From: Rhodoferax sp.
Lineage (GTDB): Bacteria; Pseudomonadota; Gammaproteobacteria; Burkholderiales; Burkholderiaceae_C
Direction of reading: 5' to 3'
DNA: 17,317 nucleotides
Assembly: GCA_030833685.1 (NCBI GenBank)
Contig: JAURGS010000027.1
Coordinates: 1-17,317 of the forward strand
Within the stretch, counting starts at the first letter, position 1. Each line of letters begins with the position of its first letter. The position numbers and the translations under genes are program-made. This document shows, piece after piece, positions 9,725 to 16,882 of this stretch. A model generated the notes under the pieces. That model worked only from the letters and a program-made list of their open reading frames with translations. It was not told the origin of the DNA and made no database searches.

Positions 9725-10261
9725 TTACGGTGTTTCGGGATGCAGCGAAACCAGAATCATCAGCGCCCTGGCCACGTCGATGCTGAAGCCAGCACGCACG
9801 CTTTCTTCGCGACCGTAGCTGTCATAGAGAAGTTTTTGCAAATAGTTGTGGCATTCGGCCGTGCCCCAGCTCAGGTCAAGTTTGGAGGCGATTGCCGAGT
9901 GGTGTTGGCGAATCTGTGAAAGCGCCTTGTCAACCTGTTTGGTCCGCTCACCGTGGGGTGCAACGGTCAGTTGCTTTCGGGGCTCTGGGCTTTGCGCCGC
10001 ATTCCCACTGGCCAGAGCCGGCTTGTTGGTGCTTGTGGCGGAGTCGCGATCAGGTGGCTTTGATAGCCCTGTATCTTTCGTGGACCGTTGACCCGATGGC
10101 GCAACGGGTGCTGCGCTATCGAAAAGAGCCCAAGCTGAGTCGCTGCTTGTTTCGTGGACTTGCGTGGACTGAGGGTCAAACGCGCGCGGCCGCCGGCGTC
10201 GTTCGAACAATGATTCTTGCGTAGTCGAACGCTCTGACGGCGTTGATTTTTCGTCTTTCAC
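9725..10261 (-). CDS. uncharacterised protein, disordered N-terminus with compact C-terminal region
   Basis: I do not recognise this protein. From a GTG at 10261 it has 178 residues. The GTG is preceded by AAGGGG at a suitable distance. Upstream in-frame sequence to an ATG at 10411 covers the divergent promoter region, so the longer form is unlikely. Residues 1-110 are rich in Ser, Thr, Pro, Arg and Gln and look disordered, with a basic run (FERRRRPRAF). Residues 120-178 look folded: a helix-like segment (KQVDKALSQIRQHHSAIASKL), a WGTAECHNYLQKLLYDSYG motif, then GFSIDVARALMILVSLHPETP. There is no signal peptide or membrane segment, so it is probably cytoplasmic. It is convergent with the efflux operon and divergent from the small secreted protein at 10424. 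Coding status rests on the ribosome site and the folded-looking C-terminus. Confidence 0.6.
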   Translation of the reverse strand: MKDEKSTPSERSTTQESLFERRRRPRAFDPQSTQVHETSSDSAWALFDSAAPVAPSGQRSTKDTGLSKPPDRDSATSTNKPALASGNAAQSPEPRKQLTVAPHGERTKQVDKALSQIRQHHSAIASKLDLSWGTAECHNYLQKLLYDSYGREESVRAGFSIDVARALMILVSLHPETP

Positions 10262-10304
10262 CTTTTGCCCCTTTTTGAGTTGTTGGCAATCCGGTTTGAT
10301 TTCC

Positions 10305-10320
10305 CTGTTTGAACAGTGTA
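10305..10320 (-). promoter_or_regulatory. candidate -10 element with adjacent palindrome, upstream of the unknown minus-strand gene
   Basis: The minus strand reads TACACT at 10320-10315, preceded by an A-tract (complement of eight T at 10322-10329). The -35 position is poor (CGCCGC). The 12-base palindrome CTGTT-TG-AACAG (10305-10316) overlaps the hexamer. It has four bases between CTGT and ACAG, so it is not a standard LexA box, which needs eight. Confidence 0.3.
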
Positions 10321-10363
10321 ATTTTTTTTGAGCCCACGCGGCGGCACATGGCCTGAGAGCCCC

Positions 10364-10394
10364 TGCGCTGAGCGCAACTTGGGGCGCGTACACT
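10364..10394 (+). promoter_or_regulatory. candidate promoter and palindrome of the small secreted-protein gene
   Basis: TACACT (10389-10394) is a plausible -10 whose start site would fall about 23 bases before the ATG at 10424. At the -35 position lies the palindrome TGCGCT-G-AGCGCA (10364-10376), instead of a recognisable -35 hexamer. It could bind an activator or a repressor. Confidence 0.3.
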
Positions 10395-10423
10395 TTGGGC
10401 CGCTTGAACAAGGAGCGTAGCCG

Positions 10424-10762
10424 ATGAAATCTGCAAGTTGGAAGGTGGTGCCACTTTTGATGCTCCCCGCGCTGGTCCTTGGCGCGGACCTAGTGACCGT
10501 ACGTGGGGCTGGTACCGGCCAGTGCAAGGACTACCTCGAAATGCGGCGCCTGAATAATTCTGTTGACACCTACCAAGTTGCGGCCTGGGTGCAAGGATTT
10601 CTGGCTGGCCACAATGTTTTTGCTGGCGGAAAAAATCTGGTGGCGCCCGATGTGGACAGTACTCTGGTGGAGATTGACCGGTTTTGCCAAAGCCACCCCA
10701 ACAAAGCCATTTCCGACGGGGCCACTGCACTTGCCTTGCGATTAGGCGCAGTCAAGCGCTAG
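10424..10762 (+). CDS. small secreted protein of unknown function, Cys pair
   Basis: A 112-residue protein with an N-terminal signal peptide (MKSASWKVVPLLMLPALVLG, cleavage near residue 20-21), so the mature ~91-residue chain should be periplasmic. AAGGAG lies 8 bases upstream of the ATG. The mature part has Cys34 and Cys88, which may form a disulfide. The pattern CKDYLEMR ... VAAWVQGFLAGHN ... LVEIDRFCQSHPNKAISDGA recalls small helical periplasmic proteins such as the HdeA and Rap1a/Tai groups. These have a Trp-x-x-Gly-(Phe/Tyr) helix and a late Cys before Asn-Pro/His-Pro. The resemblance is from memory and is not proof of family. It is a single gene, convergent with trhO and divergent from the unknown gene on its left. 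No toxin or effector partner is seen nearby. Confidence 0.75.
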   Translation: MKSASWKVVPLLMLPALVLGADLVTVRGAGTGQCKDYLEMRRLNNSVDTYQVAAWVQGFLAGHNVFAGGKNLVAPDVDSTLVEIDRFCQSHPNKAISDGATALALRLGAVKR

Positions 10763-10821
10763 GCCTGGCGTGCCTGGGGCTCGTCGTGCTTCTCTGGCCG
10801 CGGCCCAACTGCAAGCGCTGA

Positions 10822-11820
10822 TCAACCTGGAACTTTTGACTTCAACACTGGTCCTGGGCCAGCAGGCGCTGCGTTTTGCGCGTCTTTGGGTTTGCCAATG
10901 TGTCGTTCACCCTTGGCTTTGGCCAGCGCCACCTGTCGCTGTCGCTCGGCGAACTGCTGCTTTCGCTGGGGACTGGTCTGATTGATACAGTGATGGCAAC
11001 TCACGCCCTTGACGTAGCTTGGCAAGGTCTGGTCTTGCTCACTCAAAGGGTGTCCACATGCCCGGCACAGCGTGTAGGCGCCTTGCACCAAGCCGTGTCC
11101 GACTGACACCCGTTCGTCAAACACAAAGCATTCTCCCTGCCAGAGACTTTCCTCAGGCGGGACTTGCTCTAAGTACTTCAGGATGCCGCCTTCTAAGTGG
11201 TAAACCTCATCAAAGCCTTGCATGCGCATAAACGCTGTGGATTTTTCGCAGCGTATGCCGCCTGTGCAAAACATGGCGACCTTCGGCTTTGCCGTGCCTG
11301 CATTTTGTAAGCGGCCACCAGGCGCTTGCTCGTGGGCAATCCACTCGGGCAAATCTGAGAACGCCTTGACCTTGGGGTCAATAGCGTTTTTGAAGCTGCC
11401 GATTTCCACCTCGTAATCGTTGCGGGTGTCAATCACGATCACATCGTCACGGCTGATCAAAGCATTCCAGTCCTGGGGTTTGACATAGGTGCCCGCCATG
11501 CGGCTTGGGTTGACGCCCTCAACACCTAGGGTCACGATTTCTTTTTTCAAGCGAACTTTGAGCCGAACGAAGGGCGGGGAGTCGGCCCAGGACTCTTTAT
11601 GCTCGAGCGATGCCAGCCGGGCGTCTTGCCGTAAAAACCGAAGCAGTGCATGGACGCTATCAGGCTTGCCGGCTACGGTTCCGTTGATACCCTCAGGCGC
11701 CAGCAGCAATGTGCCCTTGATGCCGTTGGCATTGCAGCATGCCAAGATTGAGCTTCGCAGCGCCTGGTAGTCTGGCAGTTCAACAAACTTGTAGAGGGCA
11801 GCGATCAGGTAAGGGTTCAT
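10822..11820 (-). CDS. trhO: tRNA uridine(34) hydroxylase, rhodanese family (TrhO, formerly YceA/UPF0176)
   Basis: TrhO uses molecular oxygen to form 5-hydroxyuridine at tRNA position 34, a step toward the cmo5U/mcmo5U wobble modifications, in the cytoplasm. The 332-residue product has an N-terminal acylphosphatase-like domain (about 1-100, with APEGINGTVAG at 41-51). A rhodanese domain follows (about 110-220), with IDTRNDYEVEIGSF at 130-143 and the active loop MFCTGGIRCEKS (183-194), where Cys185 is the conserved cysteine. A Cys-rich C-terminal segment (Cys252/Cys255 and Cys275/Cys278) may bind zinc, and a basic Ala/Lys tail ends the protein. Length and motifs match the family closely. The ATG at 11820 is the most upstream ATG in frame but has only a weak ribosome site. 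Monocistronic. Confidence 0.95.
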   Translation of the reverse strand: MNPYLIAALYKFVELPDYQALRSSILACCNANGIKGTLLLAPEGINGTVAGKPDSVHALLRFLRQDARLASLEHKESWADSPPFVRLKVRLKKEIVTLGVEGVNPSRMAGTYVKPQDWNALISRDDVIVIDTRNDYEVEIGSFKNAIDPKVKAFSDLPEWIAHEQAPGGRLQNAGTAKPKVAMFCTGGIRCEKSTAFMRMQGFDEVYHLEGGILKYLEQVPPEESLWQGECFVFDERVSVGHGLVQGAYTLCRACGHPLSEQDQTLPSYVKGVSCHHCINQTSPQRKQQFAERQRQVALAKAKGERHIGKPKDAQNAAPAGPGPVLKSKVPG

Positions 11821-11906
11821 GGTGTGGGGATCTGGGCCTGCCTTACGCTTGTCGGCAGATCACGTTGGGTCAGCAGCAGCCTGGGTGATCGGGCAGCAGG
11901 CTTTAG

Positions 11907-11935
11907 CTTATCGAACTTTCTTGAGCTGAGTGCAA
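11907..11935 (-). promoter_or_regulatory. candidate promoter of trhO
   Basis: On the minus strand TTGCAC (11935-11930) is followed after 17 bases by GATAAG (11912-11907). The matches are 3 of 6 and 4 of 6. Transcription would start near 11900, about 80 bases before the trhO ATG. The rest of the 251-base divergent region (11821-12071) shows no gene and no strong hairpin. Confidence 0.3.
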
Positions 11936-12071
11936 TTTTAAGAAGCGATCTGGCGACCGCGACGAATCTAGTGCGACGGATGCCACGGGCTGGCTTGTGC
12001 AGCGGGCTTTTGGATAGGCGCGTGGGATAAGATTTCTGCTTTTTCAATCCTAAACGAGCAGCAGGAAATCT

Positions 12072-13451
12072 ATGGCACGCAATACCCGGGTCGAAGCCGA
12101 CCATCATGCCCCCCCCGTGACGCACATTCTGGCGGAATTTGTCGCTACACACCCGTCGCGTGGCTGGTCTGATGCTGTCGATCACGAGGCGCATAGAACC
12201 GTCATGAACTGGGTTGGCTGTGCGGTGGGCGCAGCCAAGCATGATTCGGCTGATGCCGCCCTGGGTGCAGTCCAGGCGCTGCAACCTGCTGCGCAGTCCA
12301 CAGTCCTGGGTCGCGCAGGCAAGGTTGATATGGCCAGTGCCGCGTTGGTCAATGGCATCACCTCGCACACTTTTGATTTCGACGACACCCACCTCAAAAC
12401 CATTATTCATCCGGCAGGGCCGGTCGCTTCCGCAGCGTTGGCCTTGGGCGAGCACCTTGGTTGCTCAGGCCGCGCCTTGATTGATGCCGTAGTGCTTGGT
12501 ATCGATGTTTCCTGTCGTGTCGGCAACGCCATGTACCCGCAGCACTACGACCGCGGCTGGCACATCACGGGCTCGACTGGCATGCTAGGCGCTGCGGCGG
12601 CATGTGCACGGTTGCTCAAGTTAGACGTTACCAAAACCACCATGGCACTCGGTATTGCCGCGTCACAACCGGTGGGTATGCGTGAGCAATTTGGAACCAT
12701 GACCAAGCCATTTCATCCCGGCGGCGCGGCGCGGGCGGGCCTGATGTCTGCGCTGCTGGCTGACAATGGTTTTACAGCCAGCAACAAGGCTTTGGAGGCA
12801 CCCCGGGGCTTTATGCAGACGGTGTCGATCAAGAACGATTGGCGTGAGATTACCGATGAGCTGGGGCAACGTTTTGAAATCTCTTTCAATACCTACAAGC
12901 CTTTTGCGTGTGGCATCGTGATTCACCCCAGCATCGATGCCTGCGCACAGCTGCGCGAGCAAGGCGTCAAGCCCGAGCAGGTCGAACGCATCGAGCTGAG
13001 AGTGCATTCGCTGGTGCTGGAACTCACAGGCAAGAAAACGCCGGCTGATGGTTTGCAGGCCAAGTTCAGCGTGTACCACGGCTGTGCCGCTGGCTTGACT
13101 TTTGGACGGGCGTCCGAAGACGAATTTGCAGATGACATCGTTAACCGGCCCGACATGGTGGCCTTGCGCGCCAAGGTTCACGCCACGGTTGACGACAGCA
13201 TTGATGAAGCCAGTGCGGATGTCACCGCGTTCTTAACAGATGGCCGCCAGGTCCATATTTTTGTGGAGCACGCCATTGGTTCCCTTGAAAACCCCATGAC
13301 AGACGCGCACCTGGAGGCTAAATTCAGCCGCATGAGTGACCGCATCTTGGGCGGTGGCCAGACGCAATCCCTGATTCAGGCATGCTGGGCCTTGGGTCAA
13401 AGTGCTGATGTTCGCGAGCTCTGCAGACTGGCGGTGCCGGCTGGCCAGTGA
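12072..13451 (+). CDS. MmgE/PrpD family protein
   Basis: A 459-residue member of the MmgE/PrpD superfamily, which includes 2-methylcitrate dehydratase (PrpD) and cis-aconitate decarboxylase. They are cytoplasmic enzymes acting on polycarboxylic acids. The expected polar residues are in place: HTFDFDDTHLKTIIHPAG (about 99-116) has Asp102/Asp104/Asp105, Thr106 and His113. His164 is in GWHITGSTG, Lys212 and His215 in MTKPFHPGGAARAG, and His285 in FACGIVIHPSIDA. Length is normal. The start has AGGAAA 4 bases upstream. The exact substrate cannot be assigned: no prpB, prpC or other methylcitrate-cycle gene is near. The ABC-importer gene for the binding protein begins 71 bases downstream on the same strand, so a shared substrate or pathway is possible but unproven. 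Confidence 0.92.
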   Translation: MARNTRVEADHHAPPVTHILAEFVATHPSRGWSDAVDHEAHRTVMNWVGCAVGAAKHDSADAALGAVQALQPAAQSTVLGRAGKVDMASAALVNGITSHTFDFDDTHLKTIIHPAGPVASAALALGEHLGCSGRALIDAVVLGIDVSCRVGNAMYPQHYDRGWHITGSTGMLGAAAACARLLKLDVTKTTMALGIAASQPVGMREQFGTMTKPFHPGGAARAGLMSALLADNGFTASNKALEAPRGFMQTVSIKNDWREITDELGQRFEISFNTYKPFACGIVIHPSIDACAQLREQGVKPEQVERIELRVHSLVLELTGKKTPADGLQAKFSVYHGCAAGLTFGRASEDEFADDIVNRPDMVALRAKVHATVDDSIDEASADVTAFLTDGRQVHIFVEHAIGSLENPMTDAHLEAKFSRMSDRILGGGQTQSLIQACWALGQSADVRELCRLAVPAGQ

Positions 13452-13460
13452 GCAAGTCAG

Positions 13461-13489
13461 AGGGTTAGCCTGATGGTTAGGCCTACCCT
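13461..13489 (+). terminator. imperfect hairpin between MmgE/PrpD gene and binding-protein gene
   Basis: AGGGTTAGCC (13461-13470) pairs with GGCCTACCCT (13480-13489), except for a 2x2 internal mismatch, around a loop of about 9 bases. It lies just after the stop at 13451 and before the binding-protein gene at 13523. There is no T-tract. It may partly separate the two transcription units. Confidence 0.3.
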
Positions 13490-13522
13490 TACATTAAACT
13501 GAACCTTTTGAGGAGCAAACCT

Positions 13523-14299
13523 ATGAATATGAGTCAAAAAACAATTTTGAGTTTGAGCACCTGGATGCTTGCTTCGTCGTTGGCCTGGGCTCAGGCTGAA
13601 TTGAAAGTGGCGATCGACCCAACTTACGAGCCCTTCACCTTCAAGACGCCTGATGGCAAACCAGCTGGCTTCGATGTGGACATTGCGAATGCTTTGTGCG
13701 AAAAAATGAAGCGCAAGTGCGTATTTGTCGAGCAGGTCTGGGACAGCATGATCCCGGGCCTTCAGGCTAAGAAATACGATGTGATCATCAGTTCGATGTC
13801 CATCACCGCTGAGCGGCAGAAAGTCGTCGACTTTTCCGATAAGTACTACAACACGCCGAGCAAGGTGGTTTTGAAAAACACCGTCAAGTACTCTGGACCA
13901 GCCTCTATCAAAGGGCTGAAGATCGGTGTGCTCAAAGGCAGCACGCAAGAAAAATATGCACTTGGTGAACTCAAGCCCGCTGGTGTGAGCGTCGTTGCCT
14001 ATGAAGCACAAGACCAGGTGTACCTGGATATCAAATCGGGACGACTGGATGGTACGGTTGCGGACGTCCTGGAAGTAACCGGTGGTTTCTTGAGTAAGCC
14101 TGAGGGTAAAGATTTCGCAGTGGCGGGTGAGCCGCTTAGCATGCCGAAATATTTTGGGACTGGTGTCGGTGTTGCTATGCGCAAGGGGCAGAAAGACCTG
14201 AAAACGGCTGTCAACGCTGCGATCAAGACCATTCGGTCGGATGGCACCTACAAAAAGCTCAACGACAAGTATTTCCAGATTGACGTCTGGGGGAACTGA
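13523..14299 (+). CDS. polar amino-acid ABC transporter substrate-binding protein (HisJ/ArgT-like)
   Basis: The 258-residue periplasmic receptor delivers its ligand to the permeases encoded just downstream. AGGAG (13511-13515) precedes the ATG at 13523; a second ATG at 13529 is possible. The signal peptide ends at about AWAQA (residue 25). The mature start ELKVAIDPTYEPFTF and the segments GFDVDIANALCEK, DSMIPGLQAKKYDVIISSMSIT and VLKGSTQEKYA follow the E. coli HisJ/ArgT pattern closely. The two cysteines of that family's disulfide are also kept (ALCEKMKRKCVF). The family binds histidine or lysine/arginine/ornithine. The ligand here could differ, because the operon also carries a deacylase. 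It begins the importer cluster; the next gene starts 34 bases after its stop. Confidence 0.93.
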   Translation: MNMSQKTILSLSTWMLASSLAWAQAELKVAIDPTYEPFTFKTPDGKPAGFDVDIANALCEKMKRKCVFVEQVWDSMIPGLQAKKYDVIISSMSITAERQKVVDFSDKYYNTPSKVVLKNTVKYSGPASIKGLKIGVLKGSTQEKYALGELKPAGVSVVAYEAQDQVYLDIKSGRLDGTVADVLEVTGGFLSKPEGKDFAVAGEPLSMPKYFGTGVGVAMRKGQKDLKTAVNAAIKTIRSDGTYKKLNDKYFQIDVWGN

Positions 14300-14333
14300 C
14301 CTGTCCCGGACCTCTTAGCCGCAGATTTCTGGC

Positions 14334-15020
14334 GTGAGCGGCTACTACCTCTCGATCCTGCAGGGCGCTGGTCTGACCGTTCTGGTGTCACTGGCGTCCC
14401 TGCTGGTGGCTGTAGCCCTTGGGTTTGTCGGCGCGCTGGCTAAGCTGTCGCGCCATCGGCTGGCCGTAGCGCTCGCCTCGCTTTACACCACGTTGGTTCG
14501 GGGCATTCCCGACTTGGTGATGATGCTGCTGGTTTTTTATGGCGGCACGATTGGGCTGAACGCGTTGTTGGAGGCTATGGGTAGCACTGCCGTAGTCGAT
14601 ATTGAGCCATTCACAGCGGGCGTGCTGACGATTGGCTTTATTTACGGCGCCTACATGACCGAGACCTTTCGAGGCGCGATCTTGGCGATTCCAAAGGGGC
14701 AGGCGGAAGCTGCGCGCGCTTTCGGCATGGGCGGGTTCAAAGTTTTTTACCGGATTACCTTGCCCCAGATGGTGAGGTATGCCTTGCCCGGATTTACCAA
14801 CAATTGGCTGGTGCTCATCAAAACCACAGCCCTGATTAGCCTGATTGGCTTGCAGGAGATGACCTACATCGCCAAGCAGGCTAGCGCGGCAACGCGATCG
14901 CCTTTTGTTTTTTTCTTGTTCACTGCCGCACTTTTTTTAATCTACACATCAGCCTCACTGTGGGCGCTTAGGCGACTGGGTGAGCGATTCAGCCTGGGTG
15001 TCAGGCGCATTGGGCCGTAA
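14334..15020 (+). CDS. hisQ: amino-acid ABC transporter permease (HisQ-like)
   Basis: A 228-residue inner-membrane permease, one half of the transmembrane pore of a polar amino-acid importer. It has about five hydrophobic segments and the ATPase-contact EAA loop at about residues 125-145 (EAARAFGMGGFKVFYRITLP). The segment TTLVRGIPDLVMMLLVFYGG is characteristic of HisQ/ArtQ proteins. It starts with a GTG at 14334 with no strong ribosome-binding site. Its TAA at 15018-15020 directly abuts the GTG of the next permease, so the two should be translated together in equal amounts. Assignment to HisQ rather than another polar amino-acid permease rests on sequence style and on pairing with a HisM-like partner. 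Confidence 0.9.
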   Translation: MSGYYLSILQGAGLTVLVSLASLLVAVALGFVGALAKLSRHRLAVALASLYTTLVRGIPDLVMMLLVFYGGTIGLNALLEAMGSTAVVDIEPFTAGVLTIGFIYGAYMTETFRGAILAIPKGQAEAARAFGMGGFKVFYRITLPQMVRYALPGFTNNWLVLIKTTALISLIGLQEMTYIAKQASAATRSPFVFFLFTAALFLIYTSASLWALRRLGERFSLGVRRIGP

Positions 15021-15734
15021 GTGAACTGGGCAATCGTCTTTGAACCCGATTCCTTGGCCTTGTATGGCCAAGGAATTTTGGTTACTTTGGGCCTGCTCTT
15101 GAGTTCCCTGGCTGCTGGCGCAGTGCTCGCTGTTATTTTTGCAATCGGTTTGGCGCAAGGTCCACGCTGGCTCGCCCGGCTGATTGGCACCTACACCTAC
15201 GTTATGCGTGGCACACCGTTGCTGGTTCAGGTGTATCTCATTTATTACGGCTTAGGGCAGCTGGAGTGGATTCAGGCGCGATGGGATGAGGTTTGGCCGT
15301 GGACATATTTCAAGGAGCCCTTTTTTTGCGCCTGGTTGGCTTTTACCCTCAACACTGCGGGGTACACCGCCGAAATTGTGGCCGGTGCAATGCGTGAGAC
15401 ATCGGCAGGTGAGGTGGAGGCAGCGATGGCTGTGGGCATGAGTCGATCACAGGTTCTTCGCTTGATTGTCCTTCCCAGTGCGCTCAGACGTTCATTACCA
15501 GCGTACAGCAATGAAGTGGTGATGTTGTTACAAAGCACTAGCCTGGCCAGTGCCGTGCCGGCCATGACCGATATCACGGCTGCGGCCAGCCGAATATATT
15601 CGGACTACTACCTGCCTTTCGAGGCTTACAGTTTTGCGGCCGTTTTGTATATCGTGATCACCTTTGGCTTAATCGGCTTGTTTCGACTCGCTGAGCGGCG
15701 ATATCTGTCCTATTTGGTCGTTCGCCGGACCTAA
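15021..15734 (+). CDS. hisM: amino-acid ABC transporter permease (HisM-like)
   Basis: The 237-residue second permease half. TYTYVMRGTPLLVQVYLIYYG, FTLNTAGYTAEIVAGAMRE and LPSALRRSLPAYSNEVVMLL follow E. coli HisM closely. The EAA loop lies at about residues 131-152 (EVEAAMAVGMSRSQVLRLIVLP). About five membrane helices. The GTG start follows the hisQ stop with no gap. The product should pair with HisQ in the inner membrane and contact the ATPase encoded at 16883. The deacylase gene starts 10 bases after its stop, inserted between this permease and the ATPase, which is not the E. coli arrangement (hisJ-hisQ-hisM-hisP). Confidence 0.92.
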   Translation: MNWAIVFEPDSLALYGQGILVTLGLLLSSLAAGAVLAVIFAIGLAQGPRWLARLIGTYTYVMRGTPLLVQVYLIYYGLGQLEWIQARWDEVWPWTYFKEPFFCAWLAFTLNTAGYTAEIVAGAMRETSAGEVEAAMAVGMSRSQVLRLIVLPSALRRSLPAYSNEVVMLLQSTSLASAVPAMTDITAAASRIYSDYYLPFEAYSFAAVLYIVITFGLIGLFRLAERRYLSYLVVRRT

Positions 15735-15744
15735 GGAGCGAGTC

Positions 15745-16872
15745 GTGCGCGTGGTCGATTTCCCGCTTGAGGTGCCCAGTGAAGATGGTCCTCGGCAGTT
15801 GCGGGCAACTTATTTTGGTGTGCCCGGCGCGCGTCCCAAGGTATACATTCAGGCTGGTCTGCACGCTGATGAAATACCGGGTATGTTGGTAGCGCATTAC
15901 CTCAGGGAGTTACTCACAGACCTTGAGTCAAAAGGCTTGCTAACGGGTGAAATTGTGCTGGTCCCTGTTGCTAATCCGATTGGACTTGAGCAAACCCTGC
16001 ACCATCAATTGCTTGGCCGCTATGACTTACGCTCAGGTGAGAATTTCAATCGGTACTACCCGGATTTTTTAGACGCAGTATGGCAACGGGTCAGCGAAAG
16101 TCTGGGCAAGGATGTGACTGAAAACGTCTTGAAAATCAGAGGCGCCTTGAACGACGCCATCGATCAATGGACGCCTGGGTCCGAAGTGCAGAGTTTGCGC
16201 AAGACACTGATGCGTTTGGCCGCAGACGCCGATTTGGTTCTAGACCTGCACTGTGACGCTGAATCTGTGATGCACTTCTACACAGAATCTCCGTGTTGGC
16301 CGCAACTCAAGTCCCTGGCTGATTATTTGCGTTGTCGCGTGGTTTTGCTGTCGCGCCAAGCACCCGGACAGTCCTTTGATGAATCTCTTTCTGGAGTCTG
16401 GTGGCGCTTAGCTGATCGGCTCGGCACATCCCAATCGTCCGAGGCTATTGCGCAGGCGTGCCTGAGTGCCACGATTGAGCTTCGTGGGCAGGCCGATGTC
16501 TCAGACCAGCAAGCCAGTCAGGATGCCCTGCAGATCCTGCAATTTCTGATGCGTTTTGGTGCTGTGCAAGGCATACCTGAAGATGTGCCAGAGGCTCTTT
16601 GTCAAGCAACGCCGTTGGCAGGGTCACACACCTTGGTGGCGCCTAGTGCGGGTGTTGTGGTTTTTCGTGCAGACCTCGGTGCTGATGTTGGCAAGGGGCA
16701 GACCGTCGTTCGTCTTGTTGATCCAAAAGATGGGGTGGTGACCCCGGTATGCTCTGAGGTGTCTGGGCTGTTTTACGCCAGAACGCGCGAGCGCTACGTG
16801 CAAGCGGGCGCTGAGCTGGCAAAAGTGGCCGGCCGGGTTGCGTTCAGGACAGGTGAGTTGCTGGGCGCTTAG
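15745..16872 (+). CDS. succinylglutamate desuccinylase/aspartoacylase-family zinc deacylase
   Basis: A 375-residue member of the AstE/AspA group of M14-like carboxypeptidase-fold hydrolases, which remove acyl groups from N-acyl amino acids in the cytoplasm. The zinc ligands are readable: His40 and Glu43 (in AGLHADEIPG) and His169 (in LDLHCD). A substrate-binding GENFNRYYP motif lies at 98-106, and the likely catalytic glutamate is Glu245 (in ATIELRG). The C-terminal part (about 295-365) has a barrel-like pattern, APSAGVVVFRADLGADVGKG, common in this family. A strong AAGGAG (15733-15738) supports the GTG start at 15745. The protein differs from true AstE in context, since no arginine-succinyltransferase genes are present. 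DoeB-like N-acetyl-diaminobutyrate deacetylases are related, but no other ectoine gene is seen. Its place inside an ABC operon suggests it processes the imported compound. Confidence 0.88.
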   Translation: MRVVDFPLEVPSEDGPRQLRATYFGVPGARPKVYIQAGLHADEIPGMLVAHYLRELLTDLESKGLLTGEIVLVPVANPIGLEQTLHHQLLGRYDLRSGENFNRYYPDFLDAVWQRVSESLGKDVTENVLKIRGALNDAIDQWTPGSEVQSLRKTLMRLAADADLVLDLHCDAESVMHFYTESPCWPQLKSLADYLRCRVVLLSRQAPGQSFDESLSGVWWRLADRLGTSQSSEAIAQACLSATIELRGQADVSDQQASQDALQILQFLMRFGAVQGIPEDVPEALCQATPLAGSHTLVAPSAGVVVFRADLGADVGKGQTVVRLVDPKDGVVTPVCSEVSGLFYARTRERYVQAGAELAKVAGRVAFRTGELLGA

Positions 16873-16882
16873 GGAATATCAC

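Noticed and set aside
10305..10316. LexA-like box CTGT...ACAG
   Set aside because: The spacing is four bases, whereas the proteobacterial LexA site has eight between CTGT and ACAG.
11817..12455. 212-residue open frame on the minus strand across the trhO-MmgE gap
   Set aside because: Most of it lies antisense to the strongly supported MmgE/PrpD gene, and the translation shows no domain character.
12072..13451. 2-methylcitrate dehydratase prpD of the methylcitrate cycle
   Set aside because: No prpB, prpC or acnD is adjacent, and the general family motifs do not distinguish the substrate.
15745..16872. Ectoine degradation gene (DoeB/EutE)
   Set aside because: The family is related, but no DoeA/EutD peptidase, aminotransferase or other ectoine gene is present, and the transporter matches the histidine type.
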